Of a stretch of DNA of 64,000 bases, positions 46,800 to 60,345 are shown one piece after another. Position 1 is the stretch's first letter, and each line of letters starts with the position of its first letter. The notes beneath the pieces were generated by a model. That model made no database searches. It saw nothing but the letters and a program-made list of their open reading frames with translations, and was not told the origin of the DNA. The stretch comes from Sclerurus mexicanus (Eukaryota > Chordata > Aves > Passeriformes > Furnariidae): contig VWZF01007169.1 of the NCBI GenBank assembly GCA_013396755.1, positions 186,001-250,000 of the forward strand, written 5' to 3'. The translations under genes were made by a program, and so were the position numbers.

Positions 46800-48354
46800 C
46801 AATTTAATTAGACAGCTTCAAGAATAAAATCATTTGAATTTTCTCATAACACAATCTGTCTCTTGGATAAAGGATAAAAGCTTATTTCAATGGGAAATCG
46901 TGGTTTGAGTCACACCCGGAAAAACCCTAGCACCTCAAGTCACTGAAATGAAACTTCTTTGTGTAGACAAATGCAAAACCTATTGTGATTGCTATAAGAA
47001 CTGAGAGTGATATTAAGTGTTTTTAGCTCTGTTGGTTTTTGGAAAAGAGGTTAAGCTCCTAGCTAGAGAGTGAGTGTAAAGAGGGCCTGGGAAAATTGAA
47101 AAATAGATTGTGTTAACTGATTGTAGCTAAGGATGAAAGCTGTCTTTAGGATCTACCATTTCTTTAGGGTGCTGCAGAACCTTAAAGCTTCAACAGACAC
47201 TGTAGCCACCATAGAGCAAAAATGTAGGTTCTGCCATTCTAAAATTTTTTTCTGGGGGAAAAATATCTGATCTATTTACAGAAAAGGAGCAGATTGAGAG
47301 TGGTCCCATACTGATGCAGTAGGATGCCAACCTCAGCAGCAGTTTGCTTTTTTTCGTAAAATCATACCAAAACTTCCTGAAGTTCACCAGGAATTTTGTA
47401 GCACCTGTCTGGCAAAAATATCTGTTGGTCATCTGTCTCTTCCTGTGGGTATGTGTATGATAACTGAAAGAGACAAAGAAGTAGAGCAGAAAGGCACCAA
47501 AAGGGAATGCTTTTTTACTTTATTAAGTTTACAAAATCAGTAAGTGCTGGCAGGAGCTCAAAGCCACATGTCCCATAAAGACGTTCTGCACTTTGCCAAA
47601 GTATTTTTTCCTCAAAAGTTCTTCTACAGCAGTTAAAATATATTAATTTTTCCACAGGTTGTGGAGCTGATGGGCTGAAGTCTACCCAGTTTTCTACCTT
47701 GCTGAAGGCTAGCATTTTGCCTAATGAATTCACTGAAGTGGTATCAGAGTAACGTTTTTTAATTTTATTTTTTTCAAATATCCAAATAAACCAGCAAAAG
47801 CAACCTGATCCAACTCAAGAACAGGGCACACTTGTTCTGATATAAAATGTCTTTTGGAAGTTAGTGTATGTTGTTTGGAAATAAGTTTAAGTTGGACAGA
47901 GAAGAGCAACTGGGACCAGAGCATGAACTTCTCTCCAGGTGTTAGGTCATTTAATTAGGCATTAAATGACTTAACTATAGCCAAGTGTCCCAAGGTAGTA
48001 GACTGAAAAAGCCTGGGACAACCAGGGTGTGGAGCCTTCCTCTTTCCTCTTTTGTCCTCCTGTTTCCTTTCAGTAACTCATGTAGATGTGCCTCTTCTGA
48101 ACTCAGGATGCCACTTCTCCACTTGGTATTGCTGGTGTGGTAAGTGGAGCTAGCAAAATACAGTGGCACTGACTCCATCTCTCTGTTCCTTTCCCCTCAA
48201 AATTGTTACCTTCCAAATTGCTTGTCCATCCTACTACTTGATGAAGCCCTCAGGATGTTGCTGTGCTTGAAAATGCTCTGTTACACCTGCTTTGCTCAAC
48301 CCCTGTATATGAATTGCTAGTATACGTCTTGATCTTCAGTGAGTTCATGCAGCT

Positions 48355-48425
48355 TAGAATAGATCTGCTGAAGCTAGTGGAGCTGCTCCAATTCACCTCA
48401 ACTGTAGGTCTGATCCATCTTTTCT
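48355..48425 (+). repeat. Old interspersed-repeat relic
   Basis: 'agatctgctgaagctagtgg', 'agctgctccaattcacctca' and 'ctgtaggtctgatccatc' follow the order of a frequent amniote dispersed sequence ('..tcagtggagttactccaatttacacc.gctgaggatctgaccc'). It is related in pattern to the segment at 26172-26240. Unnamed and diverged. Confidence 0.4.
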
Positions 48426-51400
48426 CATTTGGTTCTTTAACCAGCCCTTTTTTTTTTCTTTTCTTTTTTTTGGTTCCAACTTCATTTCCCATCTACATTT
48501 GCCAGTCTAGTATTTTGAATTTTTATGCAGTCTGGTTTCATTTACTGTTAAAAATGCATCTCTGGTATCAGGCACATCATTTTCTAAGCCTCTATCATGC
48601 CAAGAGAGTTAGTAAAACATCAGTTTTTCACTTCAGTTCCCAACCCATATGTTTTCAAGTAGCACTGGGGAAGCATTTTTTAAAGGACAGACTCCAGAGA
48701 TGTCTTCTAATATCATCAGCAATGATAATCAAAAGCTGCTTCAGCAGAAGCCTGTGGGATTATCAGTCTCTCAAAAGGAAATTCAGCAGCTTTTCTTGCA
48801 GTAACATTTATTCTCCACCCTTGCACCTCAGGCTATCGTTCACCTCAAGGTGGTGACACCCTGGACAACTCCATTTCCATATGCACTTCCTATTCAAGTG
48901 TCAGGAGGGACTCAATCCAGGGTCAGAACCCCTCTTGGATTTCTAATGGAAATGCAACTCAAATGCTAATAACAGCTTATCATAGTTCCTAGATGATACA
49001 ATTATGCCTCATTTACAGTTTCAAAACACCCCCTGAGGAAGTTAGGCGTTTTTTCTTCTCTAATTTAGACATAATTTCAGCTAGTCATGACATCAGTGTT
49101 AGGACTTAGACTTCTTCACAAAGGAACACATTGCTAATTTCAAGCTTTCTTGGCTAATTCTGTTCAGACCCAGGGGTAACGCAGCCTGTTTTTGTCCTGA
49201 GATTGGCAGCACGCTGAATGTTTTTGAATATCCAGATAATGATGATCATTTCTGCAAACCATCCTGCTAGCAACCTCTTTGACAAGGACAGTAACACAGA
49301 GCACAAATGGGCAGTGAGTGCCCTGTTAGAAAGTTCAACCAAATAGTCTCCAGAACTGATTTATCAGCAGCAATCTCATTATTTTGCACTTTGCCATTTC
49401 TCACTATTTCTTTTCTTCTCCCTCCAAATCCGTCTCATTGAAATGTTCTATTTCCTTTTCTTTTTCCTCTTCTTCGGATCCTCAGACAATGCCTTCAGGA
49501 CCTGCTGTGCCCTCCATCCTTCCCTGCAGGGTGGAAGCATTTTGGCATCATCTGGGCCACCTGGGTGTACCTGACTGTGAAGCGTATGGACACCTGGCAG
49601 AGGATGACCAGTCCTTTCCCACAAATCTAGAGATGGTCATCGCCTGCCTTGGCTTGCACCTACTTCTTCTCTGGTAATCCCTGAGAGAAGTTTAATGACA
49701 ATGCAAAAATTCAACTCCACTGAATTTCTGTAAGGTTGAGAATATAAGCCCTTGCTCGGCCATGAGGGCAGCAATATAGTGAAATGCAACAGCACCCATC
49801 CTTCTGTAATGCCTCCTGTCCAGCCTTGGTCTCCTCGAACTTATGGGAAAGGGCTTTGTGGTTGTCTTGAGATGCCACAAAGAATGCAGGGGAAGCAGGG
49901 AGCAGGCTAGGGCTGAGGGCTGTGCAGGGCTCTGGCAGGGTGAGAAGTGCAGGGCACAGCAGCAGCAGGGGAGGCAGGCAGAAGGGATCTGACCACAGCC
50001 CAGGCTGTGACAGAAGAAATTGAAATGTAAATTCTGCACCCTGGAAATAAATTTCACAGCAGCCTAATTTTCCTAGGAATGACGCCTTGGGCAGAGCCTG
50101 TGTGGGCCAGAAAGGAGCGGGCTTTAAATTTTCTAGAACTCCCTAATCCGCTTTATCAGCCGTTTCTCCCTAAACTGCTGCTGCTCCCTGAGAGATTTAA
50201 AGCCACAGTGGCTTCTTCAAGGCCTTTTCCTGATTATTATGTTTATTCTCATCCAGTCAAGACAGAGAAACATTAGCATGTGATTTACAGTGTGGGACCA
50301 ATCACAGATACCAGCACTCAATATTTGAAATTCAAGCAGTAGCGACTTGCAACAAACTGGTCAGGATCAATCTAGAGATAAAAAGGAGGGCTCCGTCTTT
50401 CTAGAAGGTGGTAGAGATTAATTCTTGAGGTCTGTTGGTCTTACCAGCTCAAGCAATGGCACCCACAAAGTATTGATACATGTCCCATTGCTGGGTTTAA
50501 TTCCTGTCTTTTGTTTAGTGGTTTTTTTTTCCCTTGCAACCACCTGCTTTTCCTCTCATGTTTCAAGTCTTTATATCTATCTGTCAAGCAGGCAGTGAAT
50601 CCAGGACAGGTTTTCATGCCAAGGCATTCCTTTACCTAATGAAAACAAGTGAATAAAACATAAGAGAAGTAGCTTTAAATTGAAAATAGAGAGAAAAGAA
50701 AAACCTTAAAGAAAACCAGTATCTGAAGGAAAACATTTTTTTTCCCAGAAAAATGTCTATTGAATGAATGAATTTCTATTTATTTCTTCTAATTTAAGTA
50801 TGCACTTATAATTATACCCTATTTAAATAAGGAAAAGGATCATGTCTGGCAGAAGAGAAATATATGCATATGTGAAGAGTCAAGACAATGCAGATAAACT
50901 TCTGATGGCATGACATATTCATGCAGAGTAGTCACTTTTCAAAACTAAAATTTTCTCCCAAAGGCCCCCAGTTTGTATTATTAATGACATTTTTCTTAGC
51001 CTGCATTACCATTTCCATTGGAGGGGAAAAAAGACAAAAACTTTTCTCAAGTTTGAAAGGAAAAAGCAGTCTCAGAGCCACAAACATCAAAAGCTTTTGC
51101 ACAAGCCTTTGAATGGATTTCATCCACATAGTTTTGTAAATTAATAGAGGGAGCATCCACTCCTGGCCTGAGACCCTGTGCTGAGGGACGCAGAGGAGGT
51201 GAAGCCAAATGGCAAACCTGTGGGGGAAAAAAGGCGTGGAAAAGGCGCTTCACAATGGTATGGTGCACCAGCAGCCCCACACAACGGGGCCCCTTCCAGC
51301 CTCCAGAATACCAGTCCCATTTCACAGCAGCTTTGGTAAAGTGAGTATATTTGGACCCTGATTTAAGTCATGGGTAACACTGACTGCTAGGAGCTAATTT

Positions 51401-53379
51401 AAGTCTATACCTAAGCGTTGTGAGGAGCCGGGCCATTAGAGTAATTTCAGTCTGTTACTCCAGGTTTCTGCTGGCTGCATGGAGCCTTGGATGCCATATC
51501 CTAAATGTCTGCCCCCAACTAGCTGTCCCTCTTCTCTGTTTAATGTGAATATCCTGTAATTGGAGTGTCAAGCTTCTCGCTGCCACCACTGAGGAGGAGG
51601 ATACGAAGGAGGAACCAGAAGAAATCCACCTTTGCCATAATGAATGCATGCAGTTCAGTCCAGATAGGGCTGTTCAGATGTTTTATTCCTCCTTTTCATC
51701 TCCTTTGTGGAGGCTCAAGCAGTACCAGAATACGGAGATCTCTTTTTAGGGCTTCAAACCCATCAAAGATCTGCTCGGTCCACTGGGTGAGGAGACAGAC
51801 AGGGAAGCTTTTTTTTGACCCATCTTTCTAATCTCTATGCTGCTAGTGCTTTTTGCATATCTTGTTGACTGTTAGTGTGGGGGCACATGGCAGAGGCTCC
51901 CTCTCTGGAGGTGGGGGCTGGGAAGCCAGTCCAGCCTGCTGCTTTGGTGAGGCAAGCACTCCCAGCTTCTCTTGGAAGGAGTGACAAATAGCTAGTTTTA
52001 CTGCAGTCTCTGGTGCCTAATTGTACAAGGTGGCACAAACTTAGATGCAGTGCCCCCCCTAATGAGGCACGGAAAGCACAAGCAGGTGTTTGCTGTGATT
52101 CTGTTAACTCATTTACACAGCTGTTTTTAGGGGCCTGGGCAGTAGCTGCCACCGGCTGTACTCCATATGGCCTCTAGCAGTTCCCGGCTGTTTCATGGCT
52201 GTAGAGGAGATCTATGGCACCCAAAGGCCCTGGGCTTTTTTGCCATTAAGCTACTGCCAGCAACAATTAAGAGTCCTTAAAGGAGCAATATGTGGGGCCC
52301 ACAGTGCAGAAAAAGCCCTTGTCACAGCTATCTATGTTAGCCACCTGGAGAGGACAGCAAGGTCTCTGAACAGGGTCAGAGCACTGAAATAACACGACCA
52401 TCCCACTGCTACTACCCTGGTATTGCTTGGGTGATGCACTGATCTGGTACTGCCCTGGCCCATCATAGTATCATTGTGTACGCACACTGGCTCTGTCTGT
52501 TTTGTTTAGTAGCTGTCCTGATGATGGAAATCATAGTTTTCTTTGTTGCCTTACTCCACCTCAGTCTAAAAAGGCACCTGTAGCTACAGCTGTCTTCGCC
52601 TTTGCAAGGCAGCCTTACCATAACAGATACCATCTACTCACTGACTAGTAACAGGAGATTTTAATATTAATAATAAAATTAGTTAATATCCTATCATCAT
52701 TGACTATATGGGATTTCCTACACCTTTTTAAACAAATCAGACTTCTATAAATAAAGAGCAAACTCAAGAACAGACCATGATTACCTTGGAGAGATATTCC
52801 AGACTCTAGCTGAAAAAATACAGGAGTCATTTGTAGTCAGAAATACAAGTTAAGATCAGAACATTCGATTCTTTTTTAGTACATAACTAAATAAGATTTC
52901 CCACAGACTTGAACAAATCATCACTAAACCCACGTTTCAATAGAGAACAGGAAAACTGGACTGGATAGCTCTTATGCAGTCTGGAGTATTTTACATCTCC
53001 TATTCATCTATTCACTTTTTCACAATGTTGCCCAGAAATGTTAGAATTCATGCATTGCGGTCCAAAAATAGCTTAAGAAAGAGGACTAGATAAAAAAAGT
53101 ACTTCCCTGGAAAGCAAGATTTAAAAAATATATTCCATAAAAATTATTCTCTGTAAATGCTACAGAACATATTAAGCTAGTGGTGTCTCGGTTAAAAATA
53201 AACCATTGAAAGAGAGCTTTTATCTGCAACTTGGAGCAGGACTAGTCATCTTTTTGCATTTAACTAGTATGCATAAATTATTTTGTGTATCTCTTAATTG
53301 CTGAAGGTTCGTACATAATCATTTTGCAGTTTGAGACTCTATCCTACGGTAAGAAATTACTTAAGTAAAGGCCCAAGAT

Positions 53380-53399
53380 ATCGGAGATATCTCTCCGAT
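53380..53399. repeat. Short imperfect palindrome
   Basis: ATCGGAGATATCTCTCCGAT is a 20-bp inverted repeat with 8 of 10 arm positions pairing. It is isolated, with no attached repeat body or gene, and could form a small hairpin. Confidence 0.6.
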
Positions 53400-55956
53400 T
53401 TCTGCAGGAATCTGAACTGAAGTAGATGTCACTGGCATTCCTGACCCCAGCAAGCCTCAGAAAATAGCCATCAATAGCCTTGGCCTTGTACAGCTGACCC
53501 GATTTGAACCATGATTACTTCTCCAAAATTCACGCAGATTGTATTGGCAACCAGCATGAAGTATGAGCCCAGTCTGTCCAAAAGACTAATAACTTAGCCA
53601 TGAAGATTGGCTTCATGTGCCATGTTACTCAAGCCTCTCTTGCAGTTAAGAATGAGCAGTAATTTCCATGGGGAGTCAGAAGATGAATACAGCTCTGCAA
53701 TGTACACCAGATTGCCTTTGCATTTAGTTGCCTACCTACATGCTAGTTAAAAGATGGCAACAGCACCAAAAGTTTTTGTGTTGACTTGACTTCTTCATCT
53801 GTGAGGAATAATGATGTTACATGGGTGATGGAAGGCAACTGAATCCTTTGCTGAAACGACAAAGGACTGGAGAGCACTGTGGTGCCTACTCAGGTTTACC
53901 TCAAGCTTTGCTATGTCTCCACCCATCCTACCTCATGAGGATCCAAACTCTGCCTTTGCCAGTGAAGAAGTGGTCATACTGAGACAGCACTGGCTAATGC
54001 TCCATATGTGTGATTAAATCTCTGTGCCAGTGGGCAGGCTTTGTACCAATAACCTTCCCAAGAGATGGTAAAAGCCATAGTACCTAAGTCAGGGTGCATG
54101 CATATTCTCACATATTGAGAATTTATTTCCATATCTATTTGCAAGGTACCATTTACAGAAGTCCAATCACTGTCTAGTCCTCCTTCACATGCTCATTCTC
54201 TCTTGCTTCCTTCTCACCCCCTTGCATTTGGTTATTCAGGTCCCTACAGATGACCACAGAGGAAATGGAGAATGCTTGCAGGAATTGCTGGGTGAATGTG
54301 AATCTGAAGCAAACACACTGTTTATTCAGAAATATTTTAGGCTGTTTTCAGGAGCCAAGAGAATACTCTTTAAGAGGAGTACACAAATCTCTGAGGTAAC
54401 TTTCCATTTCAATAGCTATTGAAAGAAATCTGTTTGGGGAATTGCCTTTCCTTACTTGTGTAAAAATCCTTTTATGCCATTAAGACGCTTTGCAAAGAGA
54501 AACAAGATCTAGAGGCTTGTCGAGGCACAGTTTTCACTACCCAGCAGAGTTAGTCTCATTAAAATGGACCTCATCTCCTCACTGCTCCTGCACATACTGT
54601 CAGTTTATCACAGATCATCTGACATCTCCAAAATGGAAAGCATGACGTAAAGCCGGAAAAAGAGCTCAAGACTGAAAAAAGTCAAAACGAAAATTACAAA
54701 GACTTTGGAGTAGCAGCTCGCAGGAAAAGATGGCTGTAGATAAACTTGTCAGGTATTCAGGGTGCCTATATGCCAGCCAGAGGGAACAATAAGTGTTTAG
54801 GGCTGTGTACCACTCTCTGCCCTCACCCAGTTCTGCAAGGAGCAAAGCACAGCCCCAGAGCCATGCACACAGGATTAACCTTCTTAGGAAAGCCCTTCCA
54901 AAAAATAAAAAGCCCCTGCAGGTACACCTTTCTGTCTCTCCCCCACCACAGCCCAAAGAACATGGACAGAGCCATGAGGGGCTGCAGCTGAAGAGGCAGC
55001 TTGTCTGCCGTCCTGACCCGATCCTGTGTCCACACAGGGCAAGCCTGCTCAGGTCTTTCAGGCAGTTCTTCAGGGCAGTGGGCCTGAATGTTGGTTCACC
55101 CTTGAATTTTGGGCTCAGAGCTAGGAAACAACAGAAGCACTCAGATGAAAGAAGACAAAAAAAAAACCCCTCCTAGACCTTCTCTGGATCAATGAGGAGT
55201 GCAAATCCTGCACTATGCCTGACAAAAGATAATAACCCGAAAACTACCAGGAGGCAGAGGAAATACTGAAAAAGCCCTTGGATGCAAGGTGATGTGGCTC
55301 AGGAAGGCACAGGGCTGAGGCTGGGGAGAAGCATCATATCTGCCAGGGAAATAAAATCCCCTTTGTCTCTCAAACTGGCTGGGAGATGACAGCTCCTGGC
55401 AAAGACCTGCTGCTGACCTTTCTCCCAAAACTGGAGGGCAAAGCCTCAACTGGATTTCTGCAGCGCTCAGGTGGGCTCAGCAAGGGAAGTCCTGGGTTCA
55501 TGGGCGAGGATGGCCACACACTGCAGGGAGCTCCTGGCTTTCAGTGTGGCCTCACTGACACTCCCTCCCTTCCCGAGCATGGAAATGGCTCCAGAGGGAG
55601 CTTGCTGTGGGAGATGTAAATTCTCCTGTTGGTTTCCTCGTGACGGCAGTAAATTCTTTTATTGCTTCTTAAGCTGAATTTTCCACGGTCAGTTTTCCTA
55701 AGAGACTATTTTTGCATGCATTTCCTTGTCTCCTGGACAAGACCGAGATAGATTTGGAGCCAGACCGTTGCAATAACTCAGGTCCACATAACAAGCCAGG
55801 TTTAGTAGGGGTGGGGAAAACAAACAGTCTGGGGATTGATGGGAAGAGAGATTTAAATGGTGGAGTAGAGTATCATACACTGTCTGGGGGGTTCAGTGGG
55901 TTTTCAGCAGGAAGAGAGGCTGTGGGACAAAGTAGTCCTTTTTATAGGTATATGTG

Positions 55957-55975
55957 TGTATATATATATATATAT
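55957..55975. repeat. (TA)n microsatellite
   Basis: A run of about nine TA units following TGTGTG. Short and probably polymorphic. Confidence 0.8.
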
Positions 55976-57308
55976 GAACATATAATGAATATATAGATTA
56001 AATCCCCCTCTCATCCAAGATGTAAAATGCACAGGTGTATAACTTGAACCCAAGACTTTACCTCTGACAGTCCCTCTGCTCCCCCAGATACCTTTGTCCC
56101 AGGCAGTCCCACTGGAGAAACAAACAAACAAAAAAGAAAACCAAGCCCAAACCAGCAACAGCAGTACAGAAACAGAACGGCTTTCTTATGAACTGCCATT
56201 CAAGGGCCCTGTAATTGAACACATACGACTGTGGCGTGTCCTTCCCCAGGGGATTTGCCTCATCCACCTCCCCCAGCAGACTTTGACACTGGAAAAGCAG
56301 TTTTCCAGCAGGAGCAACCTAGCCCTGCCCACGCTGACCTGCCTTCTCCCTGTCAGTGGTACCATGCACTGCCTTCACTGATAAAGCATCTAAATAGGCA
56401 GCTAAGGTGGATCTCAACATGAGAAAAATAGCCATGACTGGAGGATGAATGCTGAGCTAAGAAAATCCACTGGCAAACCCCTGCTGGGAGATGTTGATTT
56501 TGCTGTGTTTCCTGCATGTGCAAGTGACATCATTTAATGCATTAAAATGCCTAACGTGTCATTAAAGGAAAATGGGATTGAAATGAAGGATTCTGGATGT
56601 GGGAGGCAAGCCCTTTAAATTTCCAGCTGTAAATGCCAAGTTTGTGAATGAGCCACTGCCACCAGGTACTTTGGAAGAAAAGCCTAGCTAATAACTGGAG
56701 AAAATGGCATGGCACAAAACTCTCCGAGCAGTTGGCCTGGAGAATTTCCATTAGATGAAATCAGAAAGTCAAAACAGACACTGTATAATTTTTCCGTACT
56801 TGCATTAACTATAGCCCCAGCACTTGCAGTGTGGTTCACTTTAGTATAATAAAGCACTTTATTCCACCCCATCACAACTAAGTATCCTCATCAGATGGAA
56901 TATCACAGTGGCTAGAATTCCCTTTTCCATTAAGGAGATAGTGCACCTTGCTAAGGCATTAGTCTATAGCTCCCGCAATGTTTTCATTATTTTTAAGAGG
57001 GCATAGCTTTCTGATAAACATCCCCCTCCCATCTCCAGAAGAACTTTTAATTTATTACAAAACAAAAAAATCTTTTCATTTTTACTGTTTAACAACTTCC
57101 TTGGTAAAATATTTTGTCTAAATTGCAATCTTAACCCAGTTGTTTCACTGCATGCAGGATCGTTCCTTTCTAGCACCAAAACTGTTTTCCTTATGATGTG
57201 CATTAAGTCTTTGGGAGCACTATAACCAACAGAGATGGTAAGGTATGGGGCTTTCCTTTTTTTGACTTGGAGCCAACTATCTGAATGTTGGACAAAGAAA
57301 AGTCTGAA

Positions 57309-57598
57309 CTGGACTCTTCTCAGAGGTGCAGTGAGACAGGAGAAGTGACAATGGATGCAAGTTGGCATACAGGAAATTCAGATTAGATATTAGAAATTTA
57401 TTTTTTTTCACAAGAAGGGCAGACAAAACACTGGATCAAGAGCCCACAGAAGCTGTGGTCTCCATCCTCAGCAATATTAGAACCCCATCTGGACAAGGCT
57501 CTGCGCAATCTCATTTAATTAGTGCTGCTTTACGTAGGGGTTACCCTTCATAACCCTTGAGTCCCTCCCAGCCTGAATTACTCTGTGGTTTTGTGATC
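57309..57598 (+). mobile_element. CR1 LINE, 3' fragment (plus strand)
   Basis: In the forward sense the sequence reads 'ggactcttctcagaggtgca', then 'ggaaattcagattagatatt', 'gaagctgtggtctccatcct' and 'ccccatctggacaaggct'. It closes with 'cctgaattactctgtggttt' and 'tgtgatc', a mutated CR1 3' terminus. The frame from 57362 gives FRLDIRNLFFF, the CR1 ORF2 end motif. It is a 290-bp, 5'-truncated copy, moderately diverged, in the opposite orientation to the copies at 21, 27 and 39 kb. Confidence 0.9.
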
Positions 57599-59639
57599 AA
57601 CATGGAGAACAAGAAAAAGGGGAAAGCAGCATAGACAATTTTACAAGCTCTTCATATTCACCATGCTCCAGAGCCAGACAAGACCAAGGTGGATCCCCAA
57701 ACTTCCTACACTGCTAGCCTCTACTGAAATGTGTGCAGACGCCTGGGAGCTGGACCAGCTGCTGAAGGGGGCAGCAGGGTAAGGTCATTCTTTTTCCATG
57801 TTTGGGAACTGTGGTGGTGGAACTTGGGAGGGCTGAGGGGTTTTTAAGCAGTAGTTGTACACATGGGCATTTCCATGTGCCCTTTTGAACATTATATGTG
57901 TTGCCTTTCTGGAGTAGTGCTGAGAGCTCTCTGGCTGAAAAGTCGTGAGGTTGGTGTTACAGAGCCAAACTGTGCTCTCAGGTCTGCTGCAACCACTCTG
58001 AGGTTTGACTGCATGGGTATAGCCAAGACCACAAATAATAATGAGGATTTTGGTAGTTCATTTAATTGTTAGAAATTTCTGCTTGCCTTTTAATCCTTGA
58101 AGTTATTCTAACTCCTTGTTGACATATTTCCTTATTGGGGATTTATGTATTTATGTATCTGTAAAAGCAGTGAAACAATATACAGATGCATGTTAATGTT
58201 ATAATATAATCCCAATCATAAGCAAGAGCTTTTCTGAGGCCACCTTAAACCCTGCTGAAACTTAAATGCCAGGTTGTTTTGTGGCATGTTTACTCTCACT
58301 TCTAGCTGCATTTTACTGTTTGGCTTCCTAAATCTCAGCAGGGAAAGGACAGCTTAGCTCCCTTGAAGGCTGTGCTGCTCTGAAATGATGACTGTTGCTG
58401 TGGGGGAAGGGGCTGCACTCTATGCGACATGATTTGTAGGACCCTCTATAAATCATTTACCAGCATGCCTTCAGCGCAAGCTTACAATTTGTGGAGCTTT
58501 AAGAAATGTAAGGAATGACAACAGGCAAAGGGGAAAAAAAAAAAAAAAAGAAGAAAAAAAATACCCCAAACCAACCAACCAACCAACCAACCAAAGGACT
58601 GAATCAACGAAGAGATGGACATCTCTAAAACCCTTGCCTGGAAAACCAAAAACCTGTATTTAAGTCATAAGGACAAGCACTGAAAGCATTTTAATGGATG
58701 AGTGCCTTAGTGCACCACCACCACGTGTTACAAAAATAGCTGCTCTGTGGCTTCAGAGGCAGACAGGGAGGGGGCTTGGCCAGCCCTGCCAGAGCGGTGC
58801 GGCTGCAACCCTCCTGTCTCCCTCTTGAAGTCCTTAATAAATCACTCTGCCATGCGCATAAAGTGGAGTTGAGCAGCAAAGCGAAGGCCTGAGCGTGCCA
58901 ACCTGATTGGAAGATCAAAGGATTTTAAAAGGGGAGAGCAATACCTTCCATTTCTGTCACAGGGCAACACCCATGTGTGGTTGCAGATAACACCGGAGCA
59001 ACCACTGGGGAGCTAAAGTGGAGGCATTACATTTTTCTTACTGCTGAAGGAGCTGTCTGGCATCATTCTTATGCCAAATGGAAGTGCTGATACAGATTTC
59101 AAGTGATAATTAATGTCACTCAGCATTATTATAAATAGAAATTCTGTCTCAAAAAATATTTCTCCTTTTGATGATGGATTTGGTGATACAGCAATCCTCC
59201 TTCTGTTGTCAGGTGCTTCACTTAGTACCGTACAGCATGTTGATTCAAAAATAAGCACTCCACAATATCAGTAAAAACTGCATTAAGTGGATGAAGAAAT
59301 GAGGTATTTTTGAGTGGGATTCAGAGATGTTTCCACTGCAGGTCAGAAGTCACCAAGACATTGAAAGCCTTTTCTACCAAAGATGCATCATGAAATCTGA
59401 AAGATGTGACAGTAGCAGCAAGTCTTTCTCAAGGATGGGCCCAAGAGACCCAGATACACTGATGAAGCTGGGAAATTCATTTTTCCCTATTTTATTGCCT
59501 GAAAGAGACAGGCCCTGGGGATTCGGTTTTTGATCTTCCATGGACCACAGTCCCTTCCCAGGGCAAATGTGCTAGAGGTGCTAGATCAGCATCCTATATT
59601 TGGTGATAGCCAAAGAAAGTCCTTCAGAGAAACTGTAAA
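57599..59639. other. Non-coding stretch
   Basis: No gene recognised; frames are at most 81 codons. An A-rich tract and an AACC microsatellite at 58534-58595 are the only repeats seen. Confidence 0.55.
58534..58595. repeat. A-rich tract and (CCAA)n microsatellite
   Basis: An uninterrupted run of 16 A (58534-58549), then GAAG and eight A, then ATACCCC and six CCAA units (58571-58594). It could be the decayed tail of a retroposed element, but no body is recognisable upstream. Confidence 0.85.
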
Positions 59640-60345
59640 TTATATACAAGATGGTGCAACATTTGGTAAGGTAGGCTTGCTCAAACAAATTTTATCTAAG
59701 TACAAGCCTATATAAAGGGTGGTGATACAGAGTGGAAACCACTCCTGGAAATCGGCAAGCAGAATAATCCTGCAATAACAGCAAAGACTTTAAGGTCATA
59801 ATGGAGAAGCAGCTGAACATAGGTTGTGAGGGCAAAGCCGCACTAAAAAGAGGTAAAATCATCCCTATGTACAAAGAAAGGAACGTGAGCAGATTCAGAC
59901 ATGGGCTTTTTAGGTTGTATATAGTCTAGATGAGGCCAGTTCCTGACAATGCTCAGCTCTAGACTTCGGTTTTTTTTAGTAAGGGTGTAGTAAAACTAGT
60001 GAGGGCACAGGAAAAAAAAAAGCCACAGCATGTGCCACAAAAATGGTTCGAGAGCTGTAAAAAGTGTTCTAAAGTACTAAACAGAAAGAGGACAATTTGT
60101 TTAGCTTATGAAAAAAAAAAAAGGACTGAGAGGTGACTTGATTACAATGTGCTATTGCCTTCATGAAACAGTGGGAATCATAAAGATTTTTAGCATGGGA
60201 GAGAACGAGACCCAGTAACTGGAATCTGACATGATAGGAATGGTAGGAATGCATTTTTAAGAAGAAGGGTCTAAAGCTCTGATCAAGGTATCAATGGAAG
60301 TAATGAATCCTCTACCTCTTAGTGTCTTCTGATCAGGACATATAG
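59640..60345 (+). mobile_element. Ancient CR1 LINE relic (plus strand)
   Basis: Blocks in CR1 ORF2 order can be followed. 'ggtcataatggagaagcagc' with 'tgaacatagg' resembles the older-CR1 'ggtcat.atggacaa.cagctgaacatg'. 'tgtttagcttatgaaaaaaa' with 'ggactgagaggtgacttgat' fits '..tttagctta.caaa.agaagactgagaggtgacttgat'. 'ggaagtaatgaatcctctac' with 'ctcttagtgtcttc' fits the 'gaagtggtggattctcc.tct' block. It is heavily diverged, with many indels and lost frames, so it is much older than the other CR1 copies. Both ends are approximate, and no 3' terminus is recognisable. Confidence 0.65.

Larger units (their letters stand above)
46500..57308. other. Non-coding stretch, no gene recognised
   Basis: Long gene-free stretch. 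Open frames reach 197 codons (48263-48856 plus, a hydrophobic, low-complexity frame running through a T-rich tract at 48447-48472) and 134 codons (56964-57368 minus). Neither is recognisable. A very pyrimidine-rich tract ending in CCTCAG at about 49485 precedes an open segment to 49677, but there is no good donor. A (TA)n microsatellite and one old-repeat relic are listed separately. Confidence 0.5.

Noticed and set aside
48263..48856. 197-codon hydrophobic plus-strand open frame
   Set aside because: Phe/Leu/Ser-rich because it crosses T-rich tracts and contains an old-repeat relic. It does not resemble a real membrane protein.
49443..49680. Excellent pyrimidine tract ending CCTCAG with a 64-codon open segment after it
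   Set aside because: The only nearby donor-like site (CTG|GTAATC) is weak, and the peptide matches nothing known. An isolated acceptor is not enough.
51540..51750. Acidic open stretch (EEEDTKEEPEE) on the plus strand
   Set aside because: No splice acceptor, no start codon in a good context, and no family match; purine-rich composition explains it.
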